Source of the DNA: an uncultured bacterium
GTDB lineage: Bacteria > Bdellovibrionota_C > UBA2361 > SZUA-149 > CALKYB01
DNA length: 10,806 nucleotides
NCBI GenBank assembly: GCA_938022485.1
Contig: CALIEE010000023.1
Span: 1 to 10,806 of the forward strand
Direction: 5' to 3'
Position 1 is the first letter of the stretch; the number at the start of each line of letters is the position of its first letter. A model generated the notes under the pieces. It was given only the letters and a program-made list of their open reading frames with translations. It was not told the DNA's origin and ran no database searches. Of the stretch, positions 1-8,100 are shown piece after piece. Both the position numbers and the translations under genes were made by a program.

Positions 1-1313
1 GGAAGTAGACAGAAAACTGGGAAGAGTTTAAAGTTTATCATCCCCATTTTGAGTTAGCGATGATAGATTTCTGTCTTCATTCTTCATTTTAATCAACCCC
101 CTGGTTGAGAAGGTCACAATCCATATTACCCCGCTAAATACCTCCCAGCTGAGTTTCAGACACTTCACAGAAATTGCTGCATCAAGCCCTATTTTTATAT
201 GACCAAATCAAGTTCCAAACGAACATTTTTTGCTGAGCCACTATGCAAATTAACTAATTAAAGCCTGATCAACTTAAATTAAATTAATTACATATGAATC
301 ACCAGCCCCCACCATTTCTCACCACACAATTTTTCAAGGTCATTTGTCAAGCAAATAGGCATAAATAAGAAAACATCCCCTAACAATAGCAGTTTTATTC
401 ACATTTTTGAACAATTTCGAATTCAGGCGTTTTTATGGAGGCCCTGGATCGTGTAACTGAACAAATTTTATCCCATAAATTTTGGAGAAATTAATCAGCA
501 TGGGCACTTCTGCAAGTGATACACATGCCCTGGAGATTATAGACTCTAGATGGTGTTATATCTTGGAGGTGCGAGCTCCTTTCAGAAAATTTCGAGCTCA
601 AGAGAAGAACTAATGAAGATGATCAGATTGATTCAGATCATAAGAAGAAGATTTAAAATAAGAATGACCCCTTATAATTAAAGACACGTGAATTTAGTGA
701 AAGAATAATAACTCTACCCTACCCAGTTAAAGATTCCAGATTGAAAAGACTCGCGATTTAAGATTCAATGCTCTTAAAGAGATCTAATCAAATTGAGAAG
801 AAAGAAGAAAGTGATACATTAATGAAAAGATATATATTTAAAAGATGAACAGGAGAAAAATCTCTTTTTATTATATTATGTTGAAACTCCCAACTTGCTC
901 CTTATAACTTAACATTTAGCAAATGCCTTCCTTTTTAATTATAGTAACTTTAAGTAACTCAACACAGAAAAGCAAAACCTAAAGAACCCTAGTTTCAAAG
1001 ATACGCAACTTGGATGGAACAAATTACCAAAAGTTGGCAATTTTTCTTGGCGGGGGGAAAATGATTTGACAGAGCTTACGGCGCTGCAAAGCATGAAAAT
1101 TTTTCGTCGGGTTTTGAATTCATCTAATTCAAAACCAACGTATTTTCAACGATATTTTTTGCTTCTTCCATCTCTCTCATCGTCTTTTACGAGGCAAGAG
1201 AAGAGGGAAGAAGAATAGCTAGCCCGTAGAAGAAGTAGCTACTCATAAGCTAGCTAGCCACGAACAATATCTCGGTCGGCTACTATAGCTAGCCGGTTCC
1301 TCCTCTTTTCCTC
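1..1313. other. AT-rich flanking DNA without a recognisable gene
   Basis: No reading frame of convincing length or composition is seen on either strand, and nothing resembles gag, pol or env. The first kilobase is AT-rich and unstructured. From about 1090 the sequence becomes rich in inverted repeats, and from about 1190 in AGCTAGC-like words and purine or pyrimidine runs. I read it as host DNA 5' of the element, possibly including an older non-autonomous repeat. A target-site duplication cannot be checked because the element's 3' end is outside the window. Confidence 0.5.
1110..1136. repeat. Perfect inverted repeat (11-bp arms, 5-nt loop)
   Basis: GGTTTTGAATT at 1110-1120 is exactly complementary to AATTCAAAACC at 1126-1136 around the loop CATCT. 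Allowing a bulge and a mismatch, the similarity extends outwards (TCGTCGG against CCAACGTA, and GAAAAT near 1095 against ATTTTC near 1142). The longer foldback therefore covers roughly 1092-1148. It could be part of a small non-autonomous transposon in the flank, but no target duplication was identified. Confidence 0.6.
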
Positions 1314-1553
1314 TGTTAGAACACCGGTTGGACTTCTTTGGTTGCGGTTATGTGTATTTACACATGCTCCTGCCCTTGCCCAGGCCATCTGGATTTTGAC
1401 AGTTGAAATTGGCGGTATGGTTCTGCCACCTCAGGTTCAAGTTCAACCAACCCTTTTCTCCAGCCATATAGGCTGAGAAAGACTGTTGCTTAACCAACTG
1501 TCAGATATGCAATAATCTGCCAAGTTGCCATAGGCAGAGGATGGGTTAATAAC

Positions 1554-1594
1554 TGCCAGTTTCCTCCCTCCAGCCTGGCTGGGAGAAACTGGCA
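1554..1594. repeat. Strong hairpin in LTR (U3 part)
   Basis: TGCCAGTTTC at 1554-1563 pairs with GAAACTGGCA at 1585-1594. After one bulged C the stem continues as TCCC (1565-1568) with GGGA (1581-1584), giving 14 pairs and a loop of about 12 nt. An outer ATGG/GGTT-AACC match may extend it. It could act as DNA (protein binding) or, if transcribed, as RNA structure; the sequence alone does not decide. Confidence 0.6.
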
Positions 1595-1639
1595 CAGAAC
1601 CATGACTGCTTAAAAGAGCTCCCCAGATCCTAAACCAGT

Positions 1640-1728
1640 GTTAGTTTCTGTTGAACCATTGATACTGCTACAACTCATCACCTGTAAATATATTTGACTT
1701 ACCCCAGAACTCTTGTCTGTCTCCAGGT
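1640..1728 (+). repeat. 89-bp direct repeat, copy 1
   Basis: This stretch, from GTTAGTTTCTG to CTGTCTCCAGGT, recurs without a mismatch 169 bp downstream. It sits upstream of the TATA box in the probable LTR. It may be a duplicated enhancer or promoter segment, as seen in U3 regions of many retroviruses, though that role is inferred. Confidence 0.9.
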
Positions 1729-1790
1729 AATATTGTCTCATCTTCTGCTAATCTTTGACACTATTATGTATATAATTGTATCCTCATACT

Positions 1791-1797
1791 TATAAAA
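1791..1797 (+). promoter_or_regulatory. Candidate TATA box of the LTR promoter
   Basis: TATAAAA lies in the 80-bp spacer between the two 89-bp repeats. Transcription would start about 25-30 bp downstream, at the beginning of repeat copy 2. It is the best TATA match in the probable LTR; a second, weaker TATAAAT is at 1994-2000. No arthropod-type initiator was fixed with confidence. Confidence 0.4.
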
Positions 1798-1808
1798 CTA
1801 ACTACATG

Positions 1809-1897
1809 GTTAGTTTCTGTTGAACCATTGATACTGCTACAACTCATCACCTGTAAATATATTTGACTTACCCCAGAACTCTTGTCTGTCTCCAGGT
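1809..1897 (+). repeat. 89-bp direct repeat, copy 2
   Basis: It is identical to the copy beginning at 1640 and starts 11 bp after the TATAAAA box, so it would contain the transcription start if that box is used. The identity over 89 bp indicates a recent duplication, gene conversion or selection. Confidence 0.9.
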
Positions 1898-2047
1898 CAT
1901 TTGTTTCAAGCTCATCAACGGCTACCTTATCCCTAATACTTGATCCTCCACTCGCTCCCTGAGAGAAGGAGATAACTCGTGCTCGATCTGCATTATAAAT
2001 GCGCGGTTGCTGATCTTCCAGCAGTATACCGCATCTTGGTGTTTAGA

Positions 2048-2087
2048 AGTACCCAACTGGAATCTCTTGCGTTTTCCCAGGGGTACT
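2048..2087. repeat. Hairpin near the 3' end of the LTR (U5 side)
   Basis: AGTACCC at 2048-2054 is a perfect complement of GGGTACT at 2081-2087 with a 26-nt loop, ending 9 bp before the inferred LTR end. It may be part of the leader RNA fold around the primer-binding site. Confidence 0.45.
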
Positions 2088-2099
2088 GATAAAACATAG

Positions 2100-2117
2100 T
2101 GGCGCTCGCAGACGTAA
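2100..2117 (+). other. Candidate tRNA primer-binding site
   Basis: TGGCGCTCGCAGACG begins with TGG, the complement of a tRNA CCA end, 3 nt after the inferred LTR terminus CA. The start TGGCGC is common in primer-binding sites of metazoan gypsy elements that use Ser or Lys tRNAs. Beyond the first bases I could not match it to one tRNA from memory, so the primer species is left open. Confidence 0.4.
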
Positions 2118-2663
2118 AGGGCCTCAAAAGGTAGGACAATATTGGTTTATTGTTTCTTGTTTGCAAAACAAGCTTCAGAACTGCCCGTCGATTCATTTGA
2201 ACGACGTTAATTCCTTCTCTTTTACGCACATAAATACCTGGCAATAAAAGTAAGGCATCCCAAGTTCAAACAGAACCTTGTTTTACAAAACGATACTACA
2301 ATTGTGATAGTAACTTAAATGTAGTAGCTAGGGCGCGTATAGTTTTTCAATCGTTGAAAAACCTGCTGCTTCTATTCACATTTTTCTTTCCTATTCCTCC
2401 CTTTTTTCTAAAAGACATAGCTACGTGTTCATAAAGTTAGTTCGCTTCCGCTACAGTCTTAGCGATATAAGACTAGTAAATTACAAACACGAACCTGAGT
2501 ATTTCTATATGGGGACTGACTAATTAGACTACAGTTGTGAACCGGCCTGGTGAGAGTGGTCTATCTTTCTCGATCGGTAGCACTCTTAACACACACCAAA
2601 TCTGTCGCCTTACAACTGGAAATCTATGTGTTGGATAACTGTTGGTAATGCTATGTGGCTAGT

Positions 2664-2670
2664 GTAAGTA
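2664..2670 (+). promoter_or_regulatory. Candidate 5' splice donor in leader
   Basis: GTAAGTA matches the metazoan donor consensus GTRAGT. It lies in the leader upstream of gag, where retroviral donors for env mRNA usually sit. GTAAGG at 2249 is the alternative. The pairing with the acceptor before the env-like frame is inferred. Confidence 0.3.
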
Positions 2671-3192
2671 TCCAGTAAAATTAAATATTTTTCAAGCGAA
2701 CAAACTAATGACATACGGCTACAGATCCTGTTATGACATTCTTAAGTCACTATAGCTTTAGGATCTGACTCGTGCTCTACACACTAAGTAGACCTCACGA
2801 ACGCGCACGATAGCTAGGACCGAGCTAGCTGGAATACCAGCTGACTGAACTGCAATCTTTGAAGAAAAGTAGTAGCTAAGCTACTTCTTCTCAGATCTCG
2901 GTCCGCGCGTCTGTCTAGTAAAGCAAGACGGAATAGAGTAATCGGTGTCCCGCAGAGTGTGTCGCTCGGAAGTAAGATCTCCGGTCGAACTAACATTGCT
3001 GCTACAATTTGTCACACGTATATCAACCGATAGAGAACATTCTAAGGCTATAAATTTAAGGCTAGCTACGTAGAATTGTTGATATATACACCGAGTAAGA
3101 GTGCTCTGGAACGCAAGCAATCCTGAAAAACCACCTCTTCTAAAAGTTAAGAGAATTTTACTCCCTGCAAAGTAACATTCTTTAGTCACAAA

Positions 3193-4680
3193 ATGGCTTA
3201 CCGACGATTACAAAGACCTCCTACTCCCGATATTGGGGACATGGATGAGGCAGCAGCCATAGAATCTTTGAAGAGAACGACTGAAGGAAGAAATATCCTC
3301 ACTGCAACCAGACCAGAATTGATGGGGGAAGATCCCAATAATATTAGTCTGGCCGTTCTCGCTCGTCGGATAGAAGTATCCATTGAAGAGGAAGAGAGAA
3401 GGACTGAGATTATGCGACGTCAGGATTTAGCCCAAATGGAGCAAAAAATCCAGCGAGAGATCGGTAATAAGATCAAAGCTCAACTAGAAGCCCTGACATC
3501 CCCTGATACCTCAGAACAGAGAGTATTAGTGGACCCTCCTACTGATTATGGCGAACACCCCACCTTAGGTGTCCCGGCCAGAATGGAGCTAAGGAAAACT
3601 CTGTTCACCTGTCTTAACGCTAAGGCTAAATTCACAGGTGACAAGGGAGGTCCAGCAAAGGGAGAGCTAGACGTCGTTAGCTTATTGGAAAGTTTGGCTA
3701 GGGGACAGGCACAAATGGGACTCAGTGAATCTGAGTTCTTAAACGTGTTTATTAGCTCCTGCGCAGGAACCCCCCAGAGTCTGTTGGTAGACTTTATCAA
3801 ACAGGTCGAGGCGGAACTCATGACAATTCCGCAGATATTTTTAAGATTCACAGATATGTTCTTTCATGATCTGCGACCTGACCAGGCTTTCAACAAACTC
3901 AAGGGGCTAAAGCATAGGCATCAATTCACTTCCCTCGCGGATGCCGACAACAGCATTCGCAAACTAGCTAGATTAGCCAGCTTAGGGGAGAAAACTGCTG
4001 AGCGAAGGAAACTTTTCCTCCAAAAATATTATAAGGAGACCCTGCTGTCAATAATTCCTGACAAATATATTTCTGTTGTACAGCAACAAATTGATACCAA
4101 AGAAACGCTTTCTGGCAAAGAACTTCTTGCCAGTGATTTGCTAGGAATATGTCGCGCTTTCCGCGTTGACATTGACACGCTTTTCTACAACAAGAATAGT
4201 GGTAGCAAAAGCGAGGGTCAAGCTAATAAAGCTTCAGGCGGTCGAAATAAGACTCGCCGCCAGCAGCAGCAGCAGCAGAATGATGGCCAAGCTAACGCGG
4301 TACAAACGCGTAGCCAAAGTAACTCGTCCAATAAGGACCGTAAGAACAATTCACAAAACTATTCAAACGGTCAATCTCAAAGGCAAAACAACGGCCATAA
4401 CAATGGTAATAACCACAATGGCGGCCAAAATGGCAACAGTTCCCGACCCAACGGAAACGGGAACGGAAATGGTAATGGCTCGGGTAGAAATGGCGGCAAC
4501 AAAGGTCGAAATGACAAGCCTCTGAACCTGCAAGAGTGTAAACTCTGCATGCAAACCCAGCACCAGTTTGATCAGTGTCCACTGTTCAAACCTCACGAAA
4601 GGACCATTTCTGGCACACTATGTAGTTGCCCCATGAAGGCTTATCACCTTCAGAAATTCTGCCCAATCAGAAAAAACTGA
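3193..4680 (+). CDS. gag: Gag polyprotein
   Basis: The 495-residue product should be the structural protein that assembles particles and packages element RNA. The ATG lies in a strong context (A at -3, G at +4). Residues about 45-95 are highly charged and helix-prone, probably a coiled coil. Residues about 120-330 are helix-rich and capsid-like. Then comes a low-complexity linker: six Gln from CAG repeats (357-362), followed by Asn/Gly-rich sequence to about 440. The nucleocapsid end has a canonical CX2CX4HX4C knuckle (C449, C452, H457, C462). A second one is altered (C477-X-C479, H485, C490) and keeps the Cys1, His and last-Cys spacing but moves the second Cys. The stop codon is preceded directly by the slippery heptamer, and the last 50 or so bases overlap the open pol frame. 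Confidence in gag identity is high; internal boundaries are approximate. Confidence 0.93.
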   Translation: MAYRRLQRPPTPDIGDMDEAAAIESLKRTTEGRNILTATRPELMGEDPNNISLAVLARRIEVSIEEEERRTEIMRRQDLAQMEQKIQREIGNKIKAQLEALTSPDTSEQRVLVDPPTDYGEHPTLGVPARMELRKTLFTCLNAKAKFTGDKGGPAKGELDVVSLLESLARGQAQMGLSESEFLNVFISSCAGTPQSLLVDFIKQVEAELMTIPQIFLRFTDMFFHDLRPDQAFNKLKGLKHRHQFTSLADADNSIRKLARLASLGEKTAERRKLFLQKYYKETLLSIIPDKYISVVQQQIDTKETLSGKELLASDLLGICRAFRVDIDTLFYNKNSGSKSEGQANKASGGRNKTRRQQQQQQNDGQANAVQTRSQSNSSNKDRKNNSQNYSNGQSQRQNNGHNNGNNHNGGQNGNSSRPNGNGNGNGNGSGRNGGNKGRNDKPLNLQECKLCMQTQHQFDQCPLFKPHERTISGTLCSCPMKAYHLQKFCPIRKN

Positions 4681-4724
4681 TTGCCTTGAGCTCAAAACGC
4701 ACCCCATATGCATTTGAGCCCAAG
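4671..4724 (+). promoter_or_regulatory. -1 ribosomal frameshift signal between gag and pol
   Basis: In the gag frame the last sense codons read ..A AAA AAC followed at once by TGA, which is the X XXY YYZ heptamer A AAA AAC (4671-4677) used by several retroviruses. After a 7-nt spacer comes a stem: CTTG-A-GCTCAAA (4685-4696) pairs with TTTGAGC-C-CAAG (4713-4724), giving 11 pairs with one A/C mismatch and a 16-nt loop. Slipping back one base continues as Leu-Ile-Ala-Leu in pol. No clear pseudoknot partner for the C-rich loop was found downstream. Confidence 0.9.
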
Positions 4725-5129
4725 AAATCCTTTCCCTCTTTTTCTTCTCCCTATCAATTTTCTAAGTTCAAGAAACTAAAGCAGCTCTCAATTACTAGAT
4801 TCAAGAAAAATAGAGTCTGCGTGATCAAGAAATCCGCAGCTAACAAGATGAGATCCCAACCTAATTCTAACCTCTTGGCACAGAAACTACCTCAGTTTTC
4901 GAAATGTCTCCAACTGATAGACGATCGTAACGCTGCTAAGGCAGGTTCGATTAAGTCTAGTTCTCTCAAAATCAGAAAGAGACGTGCTCTTGTGATTAAT
5001 CCTAAACACAAATTAACTTTTAAAATGTTTAGGACAGCAATTCAAAAATGGCGTTCCTTACACAAAATAACATTTTTTAAGCAAAAGGTTAGAAAGAATT
5101 TGAACATTCGCAAGGTGGGATATAGAGAA
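4677..5129 (+). other. Pol domain: basic N-terminal (transframe) region
   Basis: The first 151 residues after the frameshift contain 40 Lys/Arg and only 4 Asp/Glu, with clusters such as KIRKRR. I recognise no family. The charge suggests nucleic-acid binding or a nuclear localisation signal in the transframe part of Gag-Pol, ahead of the protease. This role is inference. Confidence 0.6.
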
Positions 5130-8100
5130 GTAGGCATTAACTACGACGACAACCGTTTCCGATTTCACCGGTTATATGTTGATGCCTATATTGATGATGT
5201 AAAATTGGAAGCCCAGATTGACTCTGGAGCTGACACCAATCTTATATCATTAAATTTATTAGAAGCAGTTTGTCCCGACTGGCGGTCGTTGCGACCCGCG
5301 GGCAAAGTTGCACTAACTAGTGCTAGTTCTGATCCTATCTCAATAAAAGCTACGAGATGGATCAACCTGAAACTTTCCGCTCACGATAAGGGCCAAGAGC
5401 ATAAGTTTGCTATTGTCAGAACTAAAGGGTATTTTTTGCTCAGTTCTGAACTTATCTTCTCTTTACATTTATCTCTATTTTGGAAACCCAACTGCTCATA
5501 TCCTTTCATTTCATGGAAAAATAGAAAAGATAATTCTAGGTATACAGCTCCTACTTGGTCGTGCACCAGGCATGCTAAAGCTAGAAACGTATCCTCCTTA
5601 ACCTTGATTCCCAACGAACAAAGGTGTGTGAGTTTGCAACTAAGCATGGTTACTACTCACTCTAGCTGTGAGGTAACGAACATCTTAGATCATTCCCACC
5701 TTCTGGCTGGAGCCAAAAATTTAATAGTTTTGCCCACTCAAAGCAGGATAGACGAGCATAATAGAGTAAATGCGGTTGTTTTCAACCCTTCTGAACATGA
5801 GATTTCCATCTCACCGGAATCCCTAACGGCTAAGGTTCGTTTCGACGTTGACGACGGTTGCTCCGTTTTTACCGCGGATGATCTCATAAAAGATCACACA
5901 GCCATACCTAGCTTACTAAGCGAGTCAACTTACCAACCTTTTCCCATAGCTAATTTGCCCGCTCACACGCTCCATCAGTACGCACGCATACTGACAGCTC
6001 ATGCTGAGCTGAGATACGAGCTTGAAAAAGAAGAAGAAGAATCTTCTTCGGCAACAGCTACTGTGGATGCCGGTTACATTCCGAGTCAGCAAGAAAGAGA
6101 AGAAAAACTAAAGACCCTATATAACAAAGATTCAGACATTGCTGACTTTGATCGTGATTATGGACAAGATTTAGGTCTTGAAACACCTCTTCCAGAGTTC
6201 CAACCTTTAGAGCAGTTTGACATTAACTCTGTCCAACCTGCCTATAGATCATATGTTAGGTATCTTTTGAATAAATATGATGCGGCAATGTCACGCCATT
6301 CCTATGATATAGGCGACACTAGCAAGACACTTGGCTATCTTACTATTCCATTAGTTAAGGAACTGCCTAAATGTAACAACAAAGTGTATAGCCTTCAGGG
6401 ACATAAGAGAGAGATTCTTAAATCAATTCTCCTTATGATGCTGAAGCACAAAATGATCGAACGATCTTCGACTGATAAGCTAGCTTGCCCTTGTTTTATC
6501 ATAGGTAAAAAAGATCCTAACAGCAGTCCCCGTTTTCTAATTGACTCGACTCAAATCAATCCTTATCTTGCTACTACACATCAGATTCTGCCTAAGATAC
6601 AACCTCTTCTGCAAGAACTTGGAAATGTTAAACCTAAGCTCATTTCATCCATGGATATTAGTAGTGCCTACCACAGCATTAAGTTAAGTCCTAGAACTTC
6701 AAATAATATCCATATCAGCACAGAGTTTGGTACATTCAAAGCATTATGTACGTTGCAGGGCCTGGCGCCCGTACCTGGCATTTATAGCCAGTACATGCAA
6801 ATTGCATTGCACAGCGACTACAAAAATGAAATGCGACCTGATATCATTCAGAACGTCCACTTCTTTTTGGATGACGTCCTTGCCGCTTCAGGCGACAGCA
6901 ACATTGACTTAGGATTACAAACTAAGCTCCTGTCTGACATTCAGAAATTTGAACATGAAAAAGATAAAAACGATCCCTCATACAAATCACTCTCAATGTC
7001 TGACAAACAAGATGCTTTGAGCCACCTGCTGCTATTGGATGCAGTCCTCGAACGACTCGCATACCACGGCTTTAAGTTCGCTCCCAAGAAACTTAGCCTG
7101 TTTCAGAAATCAGCTAAAGTTTTGGGTCACATTCTGGACTCCAACGGTTTAACAGTAGATCAAGAAAGAATTGATAAAATGATAAACGCTCCGCTACCTG
7201 AAAATCGTACACAGATGCAACGATTTCTTGGCTTCCTCTCGAGCGTCAAATACTTTTCACCTCCAGAACTAAGCCAGCAGCATGCTATCATGGCACCCTT
7301 AACCAGTGCCAAAGTCGACTTCAAATTAACAAAGACACACATTGATGCCTTCAACAAAGCAAAAGAATTGTTGACCTCACAGCCATTTTATCTGGATTTC
7401 CCTGACTATGAGGCTTGTAAAATATTATTTACTGACGCATCAGATATTCTGCTTAGTGGAGTCCTGCTGGATGTTCAGTTCCCAGCACTCTACACTAACC
7501 TAATACCAATCAATTCAAAAGCACAGAATAGTATTCATTTAGACGTACATCAAAACGACTCTTTAACTAACTGTGCCTCAGCTCTTCATAACTACAATCT
7601 AATGTTGATACGTTCGCAATCAAAACCTCTAAGCTCTTTCTTCGAAGCCATTAGCTGTCACATTGAACTAGCTAATATGGCCAATGTCCCCATTAATCAC
7701 AAATTTCTGAGGACAGCTGTTTTAGGTTTTATAGATAATAGTTCATTAAAACATGAATTTTCTTCAATTTTGTCGGGGGAGGGTATGTCGTTGCAGCAAT
7801 TTTTGGAAAAATTTGCAGCTTCACATACTGGAATTGACAAAAATCAATTCCTGATATCTGCTACAGCCAGATATTTAGATCGCGAAATCATTATTGTCAC
7901 CCATAAAGGGGACAAAACTCGGATCCGAATCCATCCCTCCTCGCACAAAGCAAAAAGGAAGCCTGTTTTTTGGCTGCTTTTCGACCAGCAAGCACAGCAA
8001 TTCTTTCCATTAGCTCAATACGCGGCTAACAGCATGTGTAAGTACACTAGCTATAGCGTTGTACACAATGATCTTCCCTATATGCAGAAAGACGAGATAG

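Larger units (their letters stand above)
1314..2096 (+). repeat. Probable 5' LTR
   Basis: The 783-bp stretch begins TGTTAGAACA and ends ATAAAACA, giving the usual short inverted ends TGTT...AACA. A primer-binding-like TGGCGC lies 4 nt downstream. It contains a TATAAAA box, a long direct repeat and strong hairpins, and no open frame, as expected of an LTR. No exact AATAAA polyadenylation signal was seen inside; TATAAAT at 1994 and AATATA words are weak substitutes. The boundaries are an inference because the partner LTR is not in the window. A longer or shorter LTR is possible. Confidence 0.55.
2097..3192 (+). other. Long untranslated leader (about 1.1 kb)
   Basis: No plausible coding frame precedes gag, and several upstream ATGs are present, so scanning from the cap would be inefficient. 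The region is studded with TAGCTA or AGCTAG words (near 2323, 2421, 2811, 2823, 2872, 3061) and contains a local palindrome around GTAGCTAAGCTAC at 2870. Two good splice-donor-like sites occur: GTAAGG at 2249 and GTAAGTA at 2664. Either could feed a spliced env mRNA. Packaging and dimerisation signals are expected here but cannot be pinned down. Confidence 0.6.

Noticed and set aside
1993..2244. 83-codon minus-strand frame across the LTR end and leader
   Set aside because: It spans the inferred LTR border and primer-binding site, has no motif, and is opposite to the element's transcription.
2881..3189. Minus-strand frame of 102 codons in the leader
   Set aside because: Mixed composition without recognisable domain, in the regulatory leader just before gag; likely chance.
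4166..4525. 119-codon frame inside gag
   Set aside because: It is the alternate phase of the low-complexity Asn/Gly/Gln linker, rich in Thr and Met from repetitive codons; no family resemblance.
4626..4676. Starting pol at the TTG at 4626 as an independent gene
   Set aside because: TTG is not a normal start in animals and lies directly after an in-frame stop; the slippery site at 4671 explains pol expression better.
5407..5601. Possible frameshift in the protease end, with alternative frame containing KIILGIQLL
   Set aside because: The main frame reads FLLSSELIFSLHLS, which fits the usual end of the protease, and continues open through pol, so a sequencing shift is not needed.
6033..6049. 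Palindrome GAAGAAGA-A-TCTTCTTC in pol
   Set aside because: Explained by adjacent Glu (GAA) and Ser (TCT/TCC) codon runs in a low-complexity linker; no sign of RNA function.
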